A stretch of 64,000 nucleotides of DNA, taken from Dicaeum eximium (taxonomy: Eukaryota; Chordata; Aves; Passeriformes; Dicaeidae). Under the pieces are notes generated by a model. It did not search any database. It saw only the letters and a program-made list of their open reading frames with translations, and was not told the origin of the DNA. A program made the position numbers and the translations under genes. This document shows positions 25,673 to 38,800 of the stretch, piece after piece; within the stretch, counting starts at the first letter, position 1; every line of letters begins with the position of its first letter. The stretch is taken from assembly GCA_013396995.1 (NCBI GenBank), contig VWZP01007937.1, positions 744,001 to 808,000 on the forward strand, given 5' to 3'.

Positions 25673-26894
25673 ATAAATCTCTGCACGTTCTCTGCAAGCT
25701 ACAGAGACTACACTACTATTCAAGGTTTGAACAAAAAAAGGAAATTAGGCTGACACCATTGCCTTCAGCTTTTTCCCTTCTTTGAATATCAATAAGTACA
25801 CTCCTAGAGTCTCATTATTCCCTTGGAAGCTTCCACTACCATTTACACATGAATAATTTCTTTTTTATAGACTCAATATTGTTTTGTTCAAAACACATTT
25901 ATCATTACAGAATGTGATACAGTAGGAGCCAACTGCAAGCGCTTCTCATCAAAGCTGTCTTTGCAAAACAACTGCACATGAAAAACAGCCAATATGTGAA
26001 CCTGAAAATGCTTGTTTTACAATTCATTGCAGTTGTCAGAGGCTTGTCCATGATGAACTTACTTGCTCATGTGGCTGAGTACTGAGTACACAGAGTATTT
26101 TGAGGAAATACTGAAGGTTTGGGTTGAACTGATATCTGAAACTGAGATAAAATTGCCCCTAATATAAGTTTGCTATGAGCAGCATTTAATAGATCTTATT
26201 AACTGAGAGACAAAGTATTCTTTTACATAAATAAGAACTTTTTGGGTGGTTTATAAACAATTCCCCAGTCATGTACTTGCACTGTTGTGGAGGACACACA
26301 CCCATCCATACTTTAGCACAACTTTTTGACAGGGCAGATCTAAACGTGGATGCAACCTTTAAGCTCAAAGTCTGTCTTCAGCCTCACTTACACTGCTGCA
26401 AGTCCTGCAAATGGGTAAAAGGAAAATAAAAAGTAGTAGTGTCCCAAAGGAACAGATACAGATATTCTTCATACATCCTTGCATGCAACAATGTCCTCCC
26501 TGGTTTCTGATGAAAGCAATTCTAAAACCCTGTAGAATGTTAAGCAGAGATATTAACCACAGTCCCAGTGTGCTCTGTATTATATAAGCACTGGTAAAAA
26601 TGTTTTATGAGCTAGAAGAGCCACTGTTTTTCCTCACCTGGCCTCTGGCATGTGCAAACTCCATGGTTCTTTTGACTCATGCCCAGTGGGAGTTCGGGAG
26701 TCAGGTTGGTGCTCGCTGGGAGCAGTTTTCTGCAGGAATGCTGCTCTGCAGCTTGGACAAGGAGCATGTGCTGCATGTGGCACTTCCAAGAGCAGAGCCA
26801 CAGGCTGCTCAGCCCACCCACTCACCTACCCTCACTTCCCCCCAGCACAGTCTGGCTGTTGTTCAAATGCTGAAGAAGGAGTGTGCCAAGAAAT
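25673..26894. other. Spacer between two opposed CR1 fragments
   Basis: No gene is recognised. The right half (26600-26895) is noticeably richer in G+C than the surroundings and holds overlapping open frames in several phases, the longest 167 codons (26600-27103, plus). That frame ends inside the CR1 copy and has no recognisable domain, so it is most simply a by-product of G+C content. The G+C-rich part could be upstream CR1 sequence too diverged for me to recognise, or unique DNA. Confidence 0.5.
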
Positions 26895-27177
26895 GTCCAG
26901 GCTCTGCTCGGTGGTGCCCAACAAGAGGACAAGAGGCCATGGGAGAAACAGATGCTCAGGAAGGTCCACCTAAACATGAGGGAAAACTTCTTCGCTCTGC
27001 AGTGACAGAGCACTGGAACAGACTGTCCAGAGAGGCTGAGGAGTCTCCCTCCCTGGAGATATTCCAGAACGGATGCAACCCTGTGCCAAGTACTCTGGGA
27101 TGACTTTGAGCAGGGAGGTTGCACAAGATGATCCACTGTTGTCCCTTCCAACATGACCCACTCTGAGATTCTGTGAA
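26895..27177 (+). mobile_element. CR1 LINE fragment, 5'-truncated, plus strand
   Basis: The sequence runs through the conserved end of CR1 ORF2: 'ggtggtgcccaacaagagga' near 26911, a heptad matching 'fhlNmRknfF' around 26970-26990, then 'gagcactggaacagactgtc' near 27008 and 'ctccctggagatattccaga' near 27050. It closes with the 3' UTR motif 'gtcccttccaacatgaccca' and ATTCTGTGA at 27168-27176. Only about 280 bases remain and the frame is broken. It is opposite to the CR1 copy at 25206-25672, so the two form an inverted pair. Confidence 0.92.
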
Positions 27178-30100
27178 ATGATGATTATTCTTATATCAAA
27201 TTCTTTACATGCCAGCAAGACTTGTTTCCTCATTTTGCTTTGATTTCTTTATCAATTATCAACCAAAGTGGAATAATCAAAAGTAGTAGGAAGCATAGAG
27301 ACTGCATAAGAAAGGAAAAAATAAAGAAGTGAAGTAACAACCTACGTTCACAAACCTATGAAGCAACTTTTTCCACACTGCACTTGTCCCAGAACTCTAA
27401 CTTCCTAGAAGAAAACCACTTATTTTTTAAATTTCCTTGGTTATCAGGAAACACTAGTGGACAAAGTTTTCAATCTCTTGGCATCAGGTGTTGGCAGACA
27501 CATCCAGAGCTGTCATTACACTTTGTATGTTGAGCTGTCCTTTCTCCACAGGTGACCAAAGCTTCCAACAGTGAGACACTAATCAGGATAAAGAAACCAT
27601 AGCACAAAGAAGTCCCATCCAAAACCTGGTAATCCTGAGTAATGTTCTAGCAATACCCAGAAGAAGCAGTCTACATACTGGAGAGAAAGAACTTGAGCAA
27701 CTTTGATCCAGTTCAATACATAAAGAAATCAGTCTTTGGGTCAGGCTCCTAACCTGACCAAAGGAACAGAGTGCCCAGGACCACTGGTGTTTGCAAAATG
27801 TGCTGTTTATCTAACCTTATGTGAATAGTGTGCATGCAAAGAAAACTTGTAATTTGGACAGTGAAAATGAGAGATTCTTGTCAGTTTACATTAAGAACAT
27901 TTACTAAAACACCATTTCTCATTATTTCTGTTTTTATTTCCCCCACATGTATTCACCTCAACCTGAAATTCGATTAGGTCATGCTTGTCTTCCTAAACAA
28001 CATTTCTGCAGCCTTCATACACACCAATGGATCTTCAGAGACAGCCTTTCAGGCAGTTCAAGTCTTAATGAAATGTTCACATGTGGGAACTCTGTCACAA
28101 AGGCTTTGTGGAGCAGTCATAGAAAAGAGAACACCTGGTTTCTCAATCTTCTAAGAGTTCAGATTTATTTAAAGTGGAGTGGGGCGGGCAGAGCACCAGA
28201 ACCCTGGGGGTGTTTGAATTCAGCTATTCAAGTTCTAGATAATTAGAATATCTCACTTCAAAGGCTCTGTAATATATTCTTAATACCGTTGTAATCTAAC
28301 ACACTACTTAAAAACCAAATCCAATTGCAATCTTGCAAAACAAGATGAAAATCAGCTCATAGAAATTCCATACAAAAATCAGTTTGAAATTGATGCCACA
28401 CTGACTCCTCCCTTCCCATTAAGACTAAGCTGGGCATCTTCTATGTCCTAATTCTTAGAAAAATTAAGTTATAAGACTTGAATATCTAGACAAGTTACTT
28501 TGGCACATGCTCAATTAGCCTGTTTCAATGTAGAGGAATCAGGTCTCTAAACTTCTGATAAGTCTATAATAAAAACATCCCTATATCAAGTTTAGGTTTA
28601 CAGCTGCCTTTTCTTCATGTAAGAAAAGGACCAGAAGGGCAAGAAAGTCTGAGAACCAGAACATCTTCCCATGCAGATAAGATCATCCAAAACCACTGTT
28701 AGCCACCTCAAAGAATTGATAATACTGATAGGTAGAGGCCAAGGTAATACCAACAGCTGAATAATCTTCCACTTTTTATTAAGGAAAAGCCAACCCAAAA
28801 TAGATCATTCCTGGAAGAAACAGGCAGTTGACTTTAATCAAGAAAGACCAAGAAACAAAACAAGAAACTTAACAAATGTAGAAAGATGTTATCAAAGCAA
28901 GGTGGATTAAAACAGTTTCCTGGGTTTTATCACCTACACAAAGGCTGCATAAAATCTTACACATGCAAGCAATGAAGAACTGGCCACCAGTAATGAGAAC
29001 ATAAAGACTGAAGGATTCTTTCCTTCATCCAGTGAGGAGTATTTTCTGATCAAATTATGATATATCAAAAGCTTACAATCCAATATCTAAAAAAATGTTA
29101 TTACCATTAAAGTATTATAAAATGGAAACCAACATTAAGAAAACTAGAATTACAATCTCCAAATAAAAACTAAGATCTTATATCTATAAAATATTTTGGG
29201 TTCTCATTTTTTCTGGGAAAACCAGGGTATTTTGTTCCTAGTTCTGCCAATGTAAAATAAAATATATGCACATATATGGATTACCATAACTCCTGGGCCA
29301 GACTGGAAATGAGACTTTTGATATCATCTAGAGTAAACATTTATTTCTGGGTGATCTGTAAAAGACTCCTAAATGCATAATTTTAGCAAGTTAAGTATGA
29401 GAATTCAGTCACAACAGCTGCATTTACTGATGTAAATTTGTGTACATTGTGCTAATTACTTATTAACAGGGGTTGATGTGCTGTGACACAAATGTCTATT
29501 TGTCTGGCCTTTATCAGCCTCTTGTTTGACAAAGCCATTTCTGTGAGGCTCCAAATCCATTCATCATTTTGGTCACCTCGCAAAGAAAGGAATCGATAGT
29601 TCAAAATCCAGTTTTAGGCTAGTCCTTTAAAAATGCATAAAAAGATTTGTATAAAAACATGGTTTTGAAGGCCAGACTAGTGATGGAAACCACAGCTCGG
29701 TGAGTTCTGGAATTGAGTAGGATGCAAGGTTTGCACACAGGCTGAAGTCCCCCATCTCTTTGCCAACAAAGATTTACCCAGGCAATCCACACTGGATTGT
29801 CACCTGAAACTTAGGAGGGTTATCCAATGTTCTCCATGAATTTTCTTCCACTTATGGTTTTGAATAATTTGCCAAACCACTGATTTCCACGACAGGAAGG
29901 ACTGACAGACTGCTCTGCTTGTAGCCTGAAGCTCTTCAGTGTTACCAAGAAAAAACCAAAAATCCACAAAATTATCCATTACCCAAATCCACAGGAATGT
30001 TTTCCCATCAACTATGCACATTGGCTGAAGATTCACAGGCAGTGCATACAGGAGACAAGTTGACTCTTTTAATTCTGTTCACCTTTTCTGTTAAAATGGT

Positions 30101-31733
30101 GGTATGACATCATGACTCAAAGACTGATTGGAACCTGTGGAATCTTCACCGATGTGCTAATGAACAAGAGTTGTTTGCTATTTTTCTTTTTTTTAATAAA
30201 AAGGATTACCTAACACATTTAGCTATTCTAAGATGATTTAATGAAGAAATGGCTTATGTTGCATAATATTTCCTCATGCTGAAGAAAGATCTTAATGCAA
30301 ATAATTTAAAAGTTCAACGAAAAATAACATAGACTCAAAAAAATTCCTCCTAGAGAGGAGTTGAAATTTAATTCCTCCTAGAGAGGCAGTGGGGGTGGTT
30401 GGGGTAAATCACTATCCTATGATTAGCCATGAAATGAAATATTATCTTTTATTGGTTTATTAGTTTTGAAATTTCCCATTGAAGATAGAAACTGTAATAG
30501 ACACCTTTTTCTTGTGAAAAAAAATACTGTAAGGGCTCTTTTAAAATCCAGAATTATGAGGATACTTACCAAACACTGCAGTGTTAGAAAATATTTCATC
30601 TATCTGATGGAATGAACCTGTGCCACATTGCTTTAATTCCTAGAAATCACAGTTCTGAACTGCAATAATATTACGTGGTTAGATTAATTAAATTACTTAG
30701 GAATTATAAATATACTAAACTGTTTATTAGATTAGGGTTATAAGCCTAGATTATTAGGGAAACAATTCAGATGACATTTTTATTAGCTAATAAGGCAAAC
30801 ATTAGTGACATTTTGCAAAGGATACATTAGGTTCTTTTAACTGAATTTACCACATTTTTGTCATTCTGATTGAATTAGTTATTGCTCTGAATATTAGATA
30901 CTTACCAATGTGATTACCCATTGTGATATCTGGCATGTTTTTGTTGGTGGTGGTTTTAATTTCACCCAAGAAGCAATGCACTGACGGCAAAAATAAGATT
31001 AAAATTAGAAAAGCAATATATCACTAAGATTTATTTCCTAAAAAAAAGCCTCAAGTGGGCAAATGAATGAAGCAACTAAACACATTACTGAATTAAGCAG
31101 TTAATTCCTTACATCTTCTTGTAGTTCTTTGTTCACAGAAATGTGCATTTTCAGATTAATACCATGACACCAAAAGCATATTAAAAAACCCCAAACAAAC
31201 CCATAAAGGATGACTTACAATGCACATTTTACTTCTGGAAAATGTACAAAACTATAAAAATAGCTGTAGAATAAGTCAGACATTTAGTCTTTCAGAAATT
31301 AAGTGTTTTATATTATACGGAAGTTAAAACAACAGAATATTAAACCCATTATTTTTCTGAGTTTGTATTCAATTCTTTAGTGCAAGGCCACATAGAACAC
31401 ACAATAATGTTTTCAAAATTCTGGAAATTAGAAGTAAAATAAATTATAGTATTTTTTCTGTGATCTTTTCAGTTTGGCATTTAGAAAATGTGACACACAT
31501 ATGCAACATAAATCTGAAACAGGAATGCCATGTGAATGGTGCCAAGACATCTTTTTCTTCAACTAAGCTCCAGGAACCTCTCAGTTCTTATTTCAGTCTA
31601 TTGTTGAAAACTTATCACCACCAGATGTTGTTGATATCAAATTAGAAACAACATCAAAAGTAAATATAAATATTGTTTTTAAATAAGGAAAAGGTATTCT
31701 AATCATATAGGGACACTTAGGGATGCTCAGCCA
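27178..31733. other. Non-coding stretch with two conserved-element candidates
   Basis: No gene or transposon is recognised over 4.6 kb. Two segments (about 29430-29600 and 30640-30915) have dense TAAT/ATTA cores in non-repetitive sequence and are listed as conserved non-coding candidates. A 17-bp direct repeat lies at 30342-30386. Open frames are under 100 codons, without recognisable domains. Confidence 0.5.
30342..30386. repeat. 17-bp perfect direct repeat (28-bp period)
   Basis: AATTCCTCCTAGAGAGG occurs at 30342-30358 and again at 30370-30386, separated by 11 bases. This is a small tandem duplication; the exact match suggests it is fairly recent. No transposon lies between the copies, so it is not a target-site duplication. 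Confidence 0.85.
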
Positions 31734-32331
31734 GGCTGAACATGAGCAAGTTTGTGCCAAGGCAGCCACTGGCACCTGGCCTGTATCAGCAATAATGTGA
31801 CAGCAGGACCAGGGAAGGGAAAATGCTGCTATGCTGGGCACTGGTGAGACCACAGCAGTGCTGTGCCCAGTTTTGTGTCTATCACTGCAAGAAAGACCTG
31901 GAGGAACAGAGCTGGGGAAGGGTCTGGAGCACAAGTCTGGTGAGAGAGGAGCAGCTGAGGGAGCTGGGGGTGTTTAGTCTGGAGAAAAGGAGGCTTGGGG
32001 GAACTTTATTCTCTGTAAGTCCCTGAGAGGAGCGGGGAGCCAGGTGAGGGGGCAGGCTCTGCTCCCAGGGAACCAGGGACAGGACAGGGAGAAATGGTCT
32101 CTAATTGTGCCTGGGGATGTTCAGGCTGGACACTGGAAAGCATTTCTTCATGGAGACAGTTTTCAAAGTTTGTAACAGGCTGTCCAGGGAAGTGCTGGAG
32201 TCACCATCCCTCGAGGTGTTCAAGAAGCAATTGGATGTGGCACTTGGTGCCATAGTCTGGTTGACATGGTGGTGATCAGGAAAAGGTTAAATTCTATCTT
32301 GGATGTCTTTCCCAACCTAAATGATTCTGTT
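31734..32331 (+). mobile_element. CR1 LINE fragment, about 600 bp, plus strand
   Basis: This is one of the two longest CR1 copies here. It begins within late ORF2 ('ctgaacatgagcaagtttgt') and keeps recognisable peptide blocks such as ALVRP, REEQLRELGVFSLEKRR and the HWNRLP-like segment ('gtttgtaacaggctgtccag', near 32169). It ends with the 3' UTR 'ctttcccaacctaaatgatt' and a single ATTCTGTTA unit at 32324-32332. ORF2 would encode the reverse transcriptase that copies the element; deletions and frameshifts (for example between the VQFW-like block and the LEHKS-like block) leave it inactive. The subfamily looks like that of the 50.1-kb copy, with the long LEHKS...LREL section in common. Confidence 0.93.
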
Positions 32332-32812
32332 ATCACATGTGGCACTAGTCTGAGTTGCGGAAGTACCAGCTTTCCAAGTTGGATTTCCAGTCTAGGCACT
32401 TCACAAATACCTAAAGCTGTGTCCTTATTGGTCTATTTGGCAAAACTAGAGCAAGTCTCCTATGACTGCTGAGATAATGAATTAACTAGAAATCTTAAAT
32501 TAAAAAAATAACATCAGGTTAGAACCATTTATATCTAGTTTATTTCTGAACAAAACGATCACATTTTAAATCTACCATGACTCTCTCTCTGTTCTTGCAT
32601 TTCTATGCCCTTACCTGTTTCACTTGGTAATTCTAATACAGTGAAACCTGTAGTCTTTTCAGACTGATTCCTGCTCCCCTTTTCAGCAGAAATGGTAATG
32701 TGTCCCAGGCCCATGAGGGTGCTATAAAGGACATACCTTAAAAACACAGTAATACCATACAGTCGGGTTAGATAGAAATGTGAATTTTGAAGAAACCAAT
32801 CTCCCTGTACCT

Positions 32813-32854
32813 AACAAAATAAAACAAAACAAAAACAAACAAACAAAACCCCCC
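32813..32854. repeat. (CAAAA)n/(CAAA)n tract
   Basis: A-rich tract of CAAAA and CAAA units ending in six C. Short and impure; no transposon body precedes it that would make it a retroelement tail. Confidence 0.8.
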
Positions 32855-35800
32855 TAACTTTTGTACTTTGAGTTCACATTTTCTAAAGTTTTAAAAGCAG
32901 GCCACCTTGAAGACTGCTAACTTAATATTACTCACTATTAAATGGGGAGTAATTCTTCTTAAAATGTACAAACCATGAAATCACTTCAAGATGTCTTAAG
33001 AAGCTTAAATTCCCTTACTAGACAAATGATATTGCAAATATCTGTCTACATCTCCAGACAGGCAAATTTAAAAACCTTTTAGTTTTAGGTTTTAAAAAGC
33101 TTATATGAACAGAAGGTCCAAAGTCAGTTCTTTTCTTCTATTTTGAATTTGTGGGGGGAAAAAAAAGCAGGGACAAGAGAGTACCAACAGACTTAGTAAA
33201 AGCAGTAAATATCAGACTGTTCATAGAACCCTGCCAGCTCTTTACAACTTTTGAGTGGGATGACCAAGCTTATTCTACTCATGTGTGAGTGCCCAACATG
33301 CCAATTCTAAAAACTTTAGTAAGTCACTGAGAAGAGGAATAGTCAACACTTGTGAGAGAGATTTGACCAAGGACAGAGAAAGAGTCTAGACAACCTCTTT
33401 TATTAAACATTATTATTCAGTAGTACTTCAAGGTCAGAAAACAGCATGAACTCCTCTGTGTCATGTATTATAAATAACAAACTTTCTGGAAAGAAAAGGA
33501 TCCATCTAAAAGACTCAACAAAATAACCATGTCCAGTTTATTTTGTTTGCAAAGGCTAAGGGGAAAAAAAACAACAAAATAACCTAGTAACAACTCAAGA
33601 ACACCTTTAAGAATCCCTGTTACTACTTAAAATGGAGTTCTGTAGCAGTTCTCTGTAAATCATTATCATATTTTGCAATGCATTAAGTACTACTTTGTGT
33701 TGTTCTCTTTTCCTATGACAATAGCTGAAAAAGTTCAGATCAACTCAGGCAGGAGATGCCACAGATTCAATGCAAGTAAATGCCACTCCAAACCTACAGC
33801 TTCCCAGTGCCTCCATTATTCCTCATGTTTTATCATGGGGAGCTCAGCCCCTGAACACTGCTTGTGAAGGGCTTAGGACACACTTAAGAAGTGAATAAAG
33901 GTCACCTGTAACTAGTTCCACTGATGTTGCAGCTACAAACAATGATGAAAACCCCTATAAGATTTCCAGCAGCAAGCCAGGAATGAACTCCAGATCAAAC
34001 AAGGACAAAACCCCACCTCCTAACATAAATCAACCCTACAACCTCAGCCATGTGGGACTAAGGTGGGGATGGGGTGCGTACTGGAATGGGAAGTGTCTCA
34101 TCAGTGAAAGAACAGGAATTGTTGTGGTCAAAGAAAAGAAAATTGTGATTTGTTTCTTAAGTATCATTCTTAAGTGTTGAGATAACATTTCTCCTTAGCT
34201 AGATGAGTCTCCTTTCTCTATTTTGTAACATTAACTACCATCTTACATGAGCTATACATCTCCACTAAATTACTCACAAATGAAGTAGGTGGCAGACCCC
34301 ATCAAACCCAAGCCACTGGAATAAACCCTTGAGGAGAAAAATAATAGGTTTGCTTTGAAATGCTTGAGAACAAAGAAATCCCATGCAGTGAGAAACCTTT
34401 GCATCATATGGCTGACTGGTACCACCAACCACAGCAACAGCTGCTGAAGGATCCTATAGAAAGAAATGGACATATTTAAGAGAAGGTACAATTTCAGTCC
34501 ATCAGAACAACAGTCCTTGTACACTCCTGAGAAAAGCTACACAACAGATCCTGTCTCTTTCACTTGCTGGAATCTCAACTGAGGATTTATTGACAGATCA
34601 ATCATTGTCCTGGTAGGCACTGGAAAAGAGACACATTTGTTGAAGAGAAATCTGAGTGGGAATGAAATATTATCTTGAAGAGGATAGGGCAAAAACATTG
34701 CAGCAAGTGTTAAAAACCTTTCCCAAGAATGTCAACAGGTAGTACCCTTGAACAAGAGACATGGGACAGAGGGGAAGCAGCACACCATGTGAGGTACCAC
34801 AAAGAAATATTTTTGTCTACTTGAAGGATTATTTCAACCATCACAGGATGACCCTGTTGGCCAACCCCCATCAGTACTGTTAAAACAAGAAAACTGTGGC
34901 ACCATTGTTCTGCTGAGTTACTAAAGCCATCATTATTCAAGGGAACAAAAAACAAAAAGAGGGAAAAAAACCCAGTAAAACTGATAAGGAGGTTGGGAGA
35001 AATGAGCGTGCCTGAGTCTGTTCATTAAAGCACATTCTGGTGAATGATGCAATGCCATTGATGGCAATGGGCATTCAGTCACCCACTGATCAATATCAAA
35101 TATTTGTGTCAGACTCTTTCAATCAAACATTTAAAAGGCTTGGGGGAAAAAAACCTGTCACCTTTTAGAGAAAAATGTTGCTGCTATCACTATGGCAACC
35201 AAAGTCATCTGTCATGCATGACACTGAGGATTGTTACTGACTATCCCACAAAGCCTATTGCCACTGTATTAGATCACAGTTTTTGTCTTTATTTGTCAAG
35301 GAATGGTCAGACACACCAGAAGAGTGCACCTAAATGGTACAATAGGGCTTAGAATGACAACACAGAGCAATAATTACTTGCACCAGCCCACTGACAGGTC
35401 ATTTCCTAGTTGAAAATGCTAACAAGAAGTCAGTGATTCCACAGTAAATAATGCTACCCAGTGCCATTAACTAAGTCCATGGCAATGCAGTGTATCTGAC
35501 AGCAGCAAAATTTTAAATACAATGAGTAGGAGCATAAAGGGGAAAAGGGAAAAAGAAAAATATATTTCTAGTCTGTTTATGGTGAAAATATTTATCACAG
35601 GCATTAATTTCTGTTAATTTTCGAAATAAAATAATGACAAGACCCAAATACTCCTTGAAGTGCATGGTCTGTCATTGCACACCTTGGAATGGCAAGGACA
35701 ATTTCTCCTATTTTAAAATTATTTTTCACCTGTAGTGGAATGAAATGGCTTACAGAGTAAGAACAGTACCCAGGCAGGTCACAAAACTAAGCTGTAATGA

Positions 35801-38800
35801 GTGTCTACTTGCAACAGAGTCCACTTGGCTTCTGACTTTTGGCAGCCTGAAGTTTTAAGTATTAGAAACTATCATTACACTAAGATATTTCCTGGAAATA
35901 TGAGTTAAGATGGATCTCTTCATATACTGAAGCTTCTAACTAAAATTCTTTCCCAATATAAATTAAACAAGTCAGAGTAATACCAGAGAGAGACATGGAG
36001 AGATTATTTATGCAAAGTTATTTGGGTGGACACACTTGATGTGTCTAAAATTCATATCAAGTAAGACACTGGAAGCTATCAGTTTTGAGGGACCAGTTAT
36101 TACACTGCCTGAATTCCTCCAAAAGAGCCAACTGGCTGATTTTCAAGAAGATTTCTACACGTCAATTATTTGTAGTCCAAGCTGTGATATCACAGATATA
36201 CAAGCCAGTGGTAGTTTTAAGCCATAAGAACTCCTGCTAACATTTATTACACAAGTCAAAGAGCATGTTAAATAAGCTATCATTTGTAACTTTGACATAG
36301 CTCAAATCTATTTAAGTATTCAGTGCTTCCCCAAGCCATTCCCCCTCACTTCCTCCTAAGCAGCAAAAGCAAAACTTCTTGGCTTATTTGTCAGAGTTAA
36401 AAAAAAAAAAAAAAGCAAACCCAGGCTTCTCAGAGGCTAAATTATCACATGCTGATGCATTAATTAAGGGACAGAGACTCCTCAAATGTTTCTTTAGGTC
36501 TGGGTGACTTGGAAGCACAAAAAGCTCTTCAGGCAGCTCTTTCAGCACTTATCTCCCTCTCTCACTATGCCAGTTTATCCTCTATCACATAAATGCTCCT
36601 TTTCCTCCTTGTAGTGGATTAAAAACTTATCTCTGTTGAACAATGGTATAAGATTTCTTAAACAGCCTAACACCTCTCCTCACCCCCTTCCCCAGACACA
36701 GACAAACACTTTTTGCTATGGGTTTAGAGGGTAGTGATGTAGCTGGTCATCATCTGCTAACCCAGAAAATGAGTGTGAAGTTTGCAGTCTGAAATAAACA
36801 GTAAAAAAACTGCAAGTGCTTAATGCAGCTGTCACTGCAGAGGTTTTAGAGGTGGAGAGAGACAAGGCAGTACAATATCAGTATGCAGTGCCAACAACTG
36901 AGACAGAAAAGAGAACACTTTGCTTTCTGCTCCCATTTTTATCAAATTTCCAGTTAGTATGTCAAAAGTGTCCCTATTTTTTGTAACATTTCTTTAATGT
37001 GAAAATAGCACATTTCCTACTTATTTGCTTCCAAAAGTAACCAACCTGCTTCCCCAGTGTTTCAAAATGAAATGATGGATTTTGAGCTATTTCTTAAGAA
37101 TAACTAATTTCATTTTCATAACATTTAACAGCTACACTGTCACTAGCCAATGTCATTTGTGAATGTCTTCACTCAGAGGCATGGAGTCCTGCCTATTCTT
37201 AGGCTGCTCTTTTCCTTAGGCCTCAACACAGAGTTTATTTCTGTATCTTGGGAAATATTAGCTTATAAGCTTAGAAACTATATAACATGTCTTAAAAAAA
37301 TCCTTTCAGCTTCCTAAGAAGTCTGCTTTATAAAACAAAATACAGAACTGTAAAACCTGAGAGATTTTTTTCTCATTCATTATAATAGGAAAAGAGCTTC
37401 AAATCACATTTGGTCTAAGATAAAACAAGCCTTTGCATACCACAGGTATTTTAGAACTGACATTTAAAAGAAGCCTACTGATATTCACACTTTCCTATTT
37501 CCTTCTTTACTTTCACATCAGAAAAAAAAGAAAAAAAACTCAGGATAATTTCCTAACTTAGATCCCATCTCAAAGGGAATCTCAGTCTTTTCAATAACAA
37601 CCAGGATGTTTGGTGTCTCATGAGATGAGATTTTTTTATCTCTTATTCCTCAATTTACTTTCTAGTGATACTGGCTAGGGAAAAGAAATCAGCAGAGACT
37701 TAATGCCATCAAACAGGGAGTAAACACCCACTCTGAAACTCTCCTTACTGCAAATACTGGAGGGCAGAGTCAATATTAATCACCACATCTTGCAGTAAAA
37801 CATAGCTCTAATCCAAAATGTTTTCACTGTAACAGATAAACCAAAACTAGGAGAAGCAAACAGCTAAACATTTGGGGCTTTGTACATGGAAGGATAACCT
37901 CAAAGTCACCCAGGGTTTGACATCATCCATATTCCTCACTCTTTGGTCCATCTCCAGTTACACTACAAGCCAAAACAGAAAACAGGCACAAGCTTATCTA
38001 CCTTCTAAGGCAAAGTCTTATTAACACACTAGGACTACTTAACCCTCAATCCCTCTGCTCGAGGGAGCTTCTCTTGGCTGCAGTTACATTCAGTGTAGGC
38101 TAATGAGCAGAATATGCCAAAGCTGTCAGTGTGAATCAATTAACATCTGCCTCTGGATCTGCAGCACCTGCTAACAGGCTGGATTAGTGGAGAAAGCCAG
38201 TTCTGCTCTCCCAGGGTACTCAGAAGTGTCAGGGCACATTAGAGCTTTAAAGCTACTTTCAGTAGTAGGTGCAGGTGGGGAAGTGGGTTGTCTATCCCCT
38301 CTTGGCAAGTGTCTGGGAATGTGCATTACTTTCTGTAATAAAGTATCATGCCAGAAGAAAAAGGAGCTCATTAATGCGTTTCTCTTTTCATCTAGGAGCA
38401 GGGTAACTGGCACCACTGCTCTCACCTCTCTGTCAATAAGCTTTCAGATGCTCAGTGCAAGCTTTACAAAGCCAGTCAGAGCAGTGGAATTCCTCTGGTT
38501 TTGCAAATCTATTTATGATAGCACAGGTTCTGAAAGTGGGTTTCTGCTCAGCCACTGATTAATCTGCAAGTCAGTGTCATAAAGCACTGTTTTGCCAGCC
38601 CTGTTATCATTTGGAGCAGGCTGAAATGTGTATGTGCACAATGGAATTAGCATAACAGGCCCTCTGCAGATTATCATGAAGACCAAGAGATCTGTAAGGT
38701 GACCCTGCACAAGTAGAGGACACAGCATTATTTCTTTCTAAGCTTCTTACATCTTCTATCTGATAAGTACAGCCCCAGATCATCTGAGAGATACATGTAA

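Noticed and set aside
26600..27103. 167-codon open frame, plus strand
   Set aside because: It runs into a CR1 fragment, several frames are open here at once because of local G+C content, and no domain is recognisable.
27374..27400. Resemblance to a microRNA-like word (GCACTTGTCCC)
   Set aside because: Only eleven bases match and the flanks do not form a precursor hairpin.
36398..36416. Poly-A run as a processed-pseudogene tail
   Set aside because: No coding-like sequence or target duplication precedes it.
38187..38558. 123-codon open frame, plus strand
   Set aside because: No recognisable domain, and no convincing splice sites bound it; the segment is better explained as non-coding.
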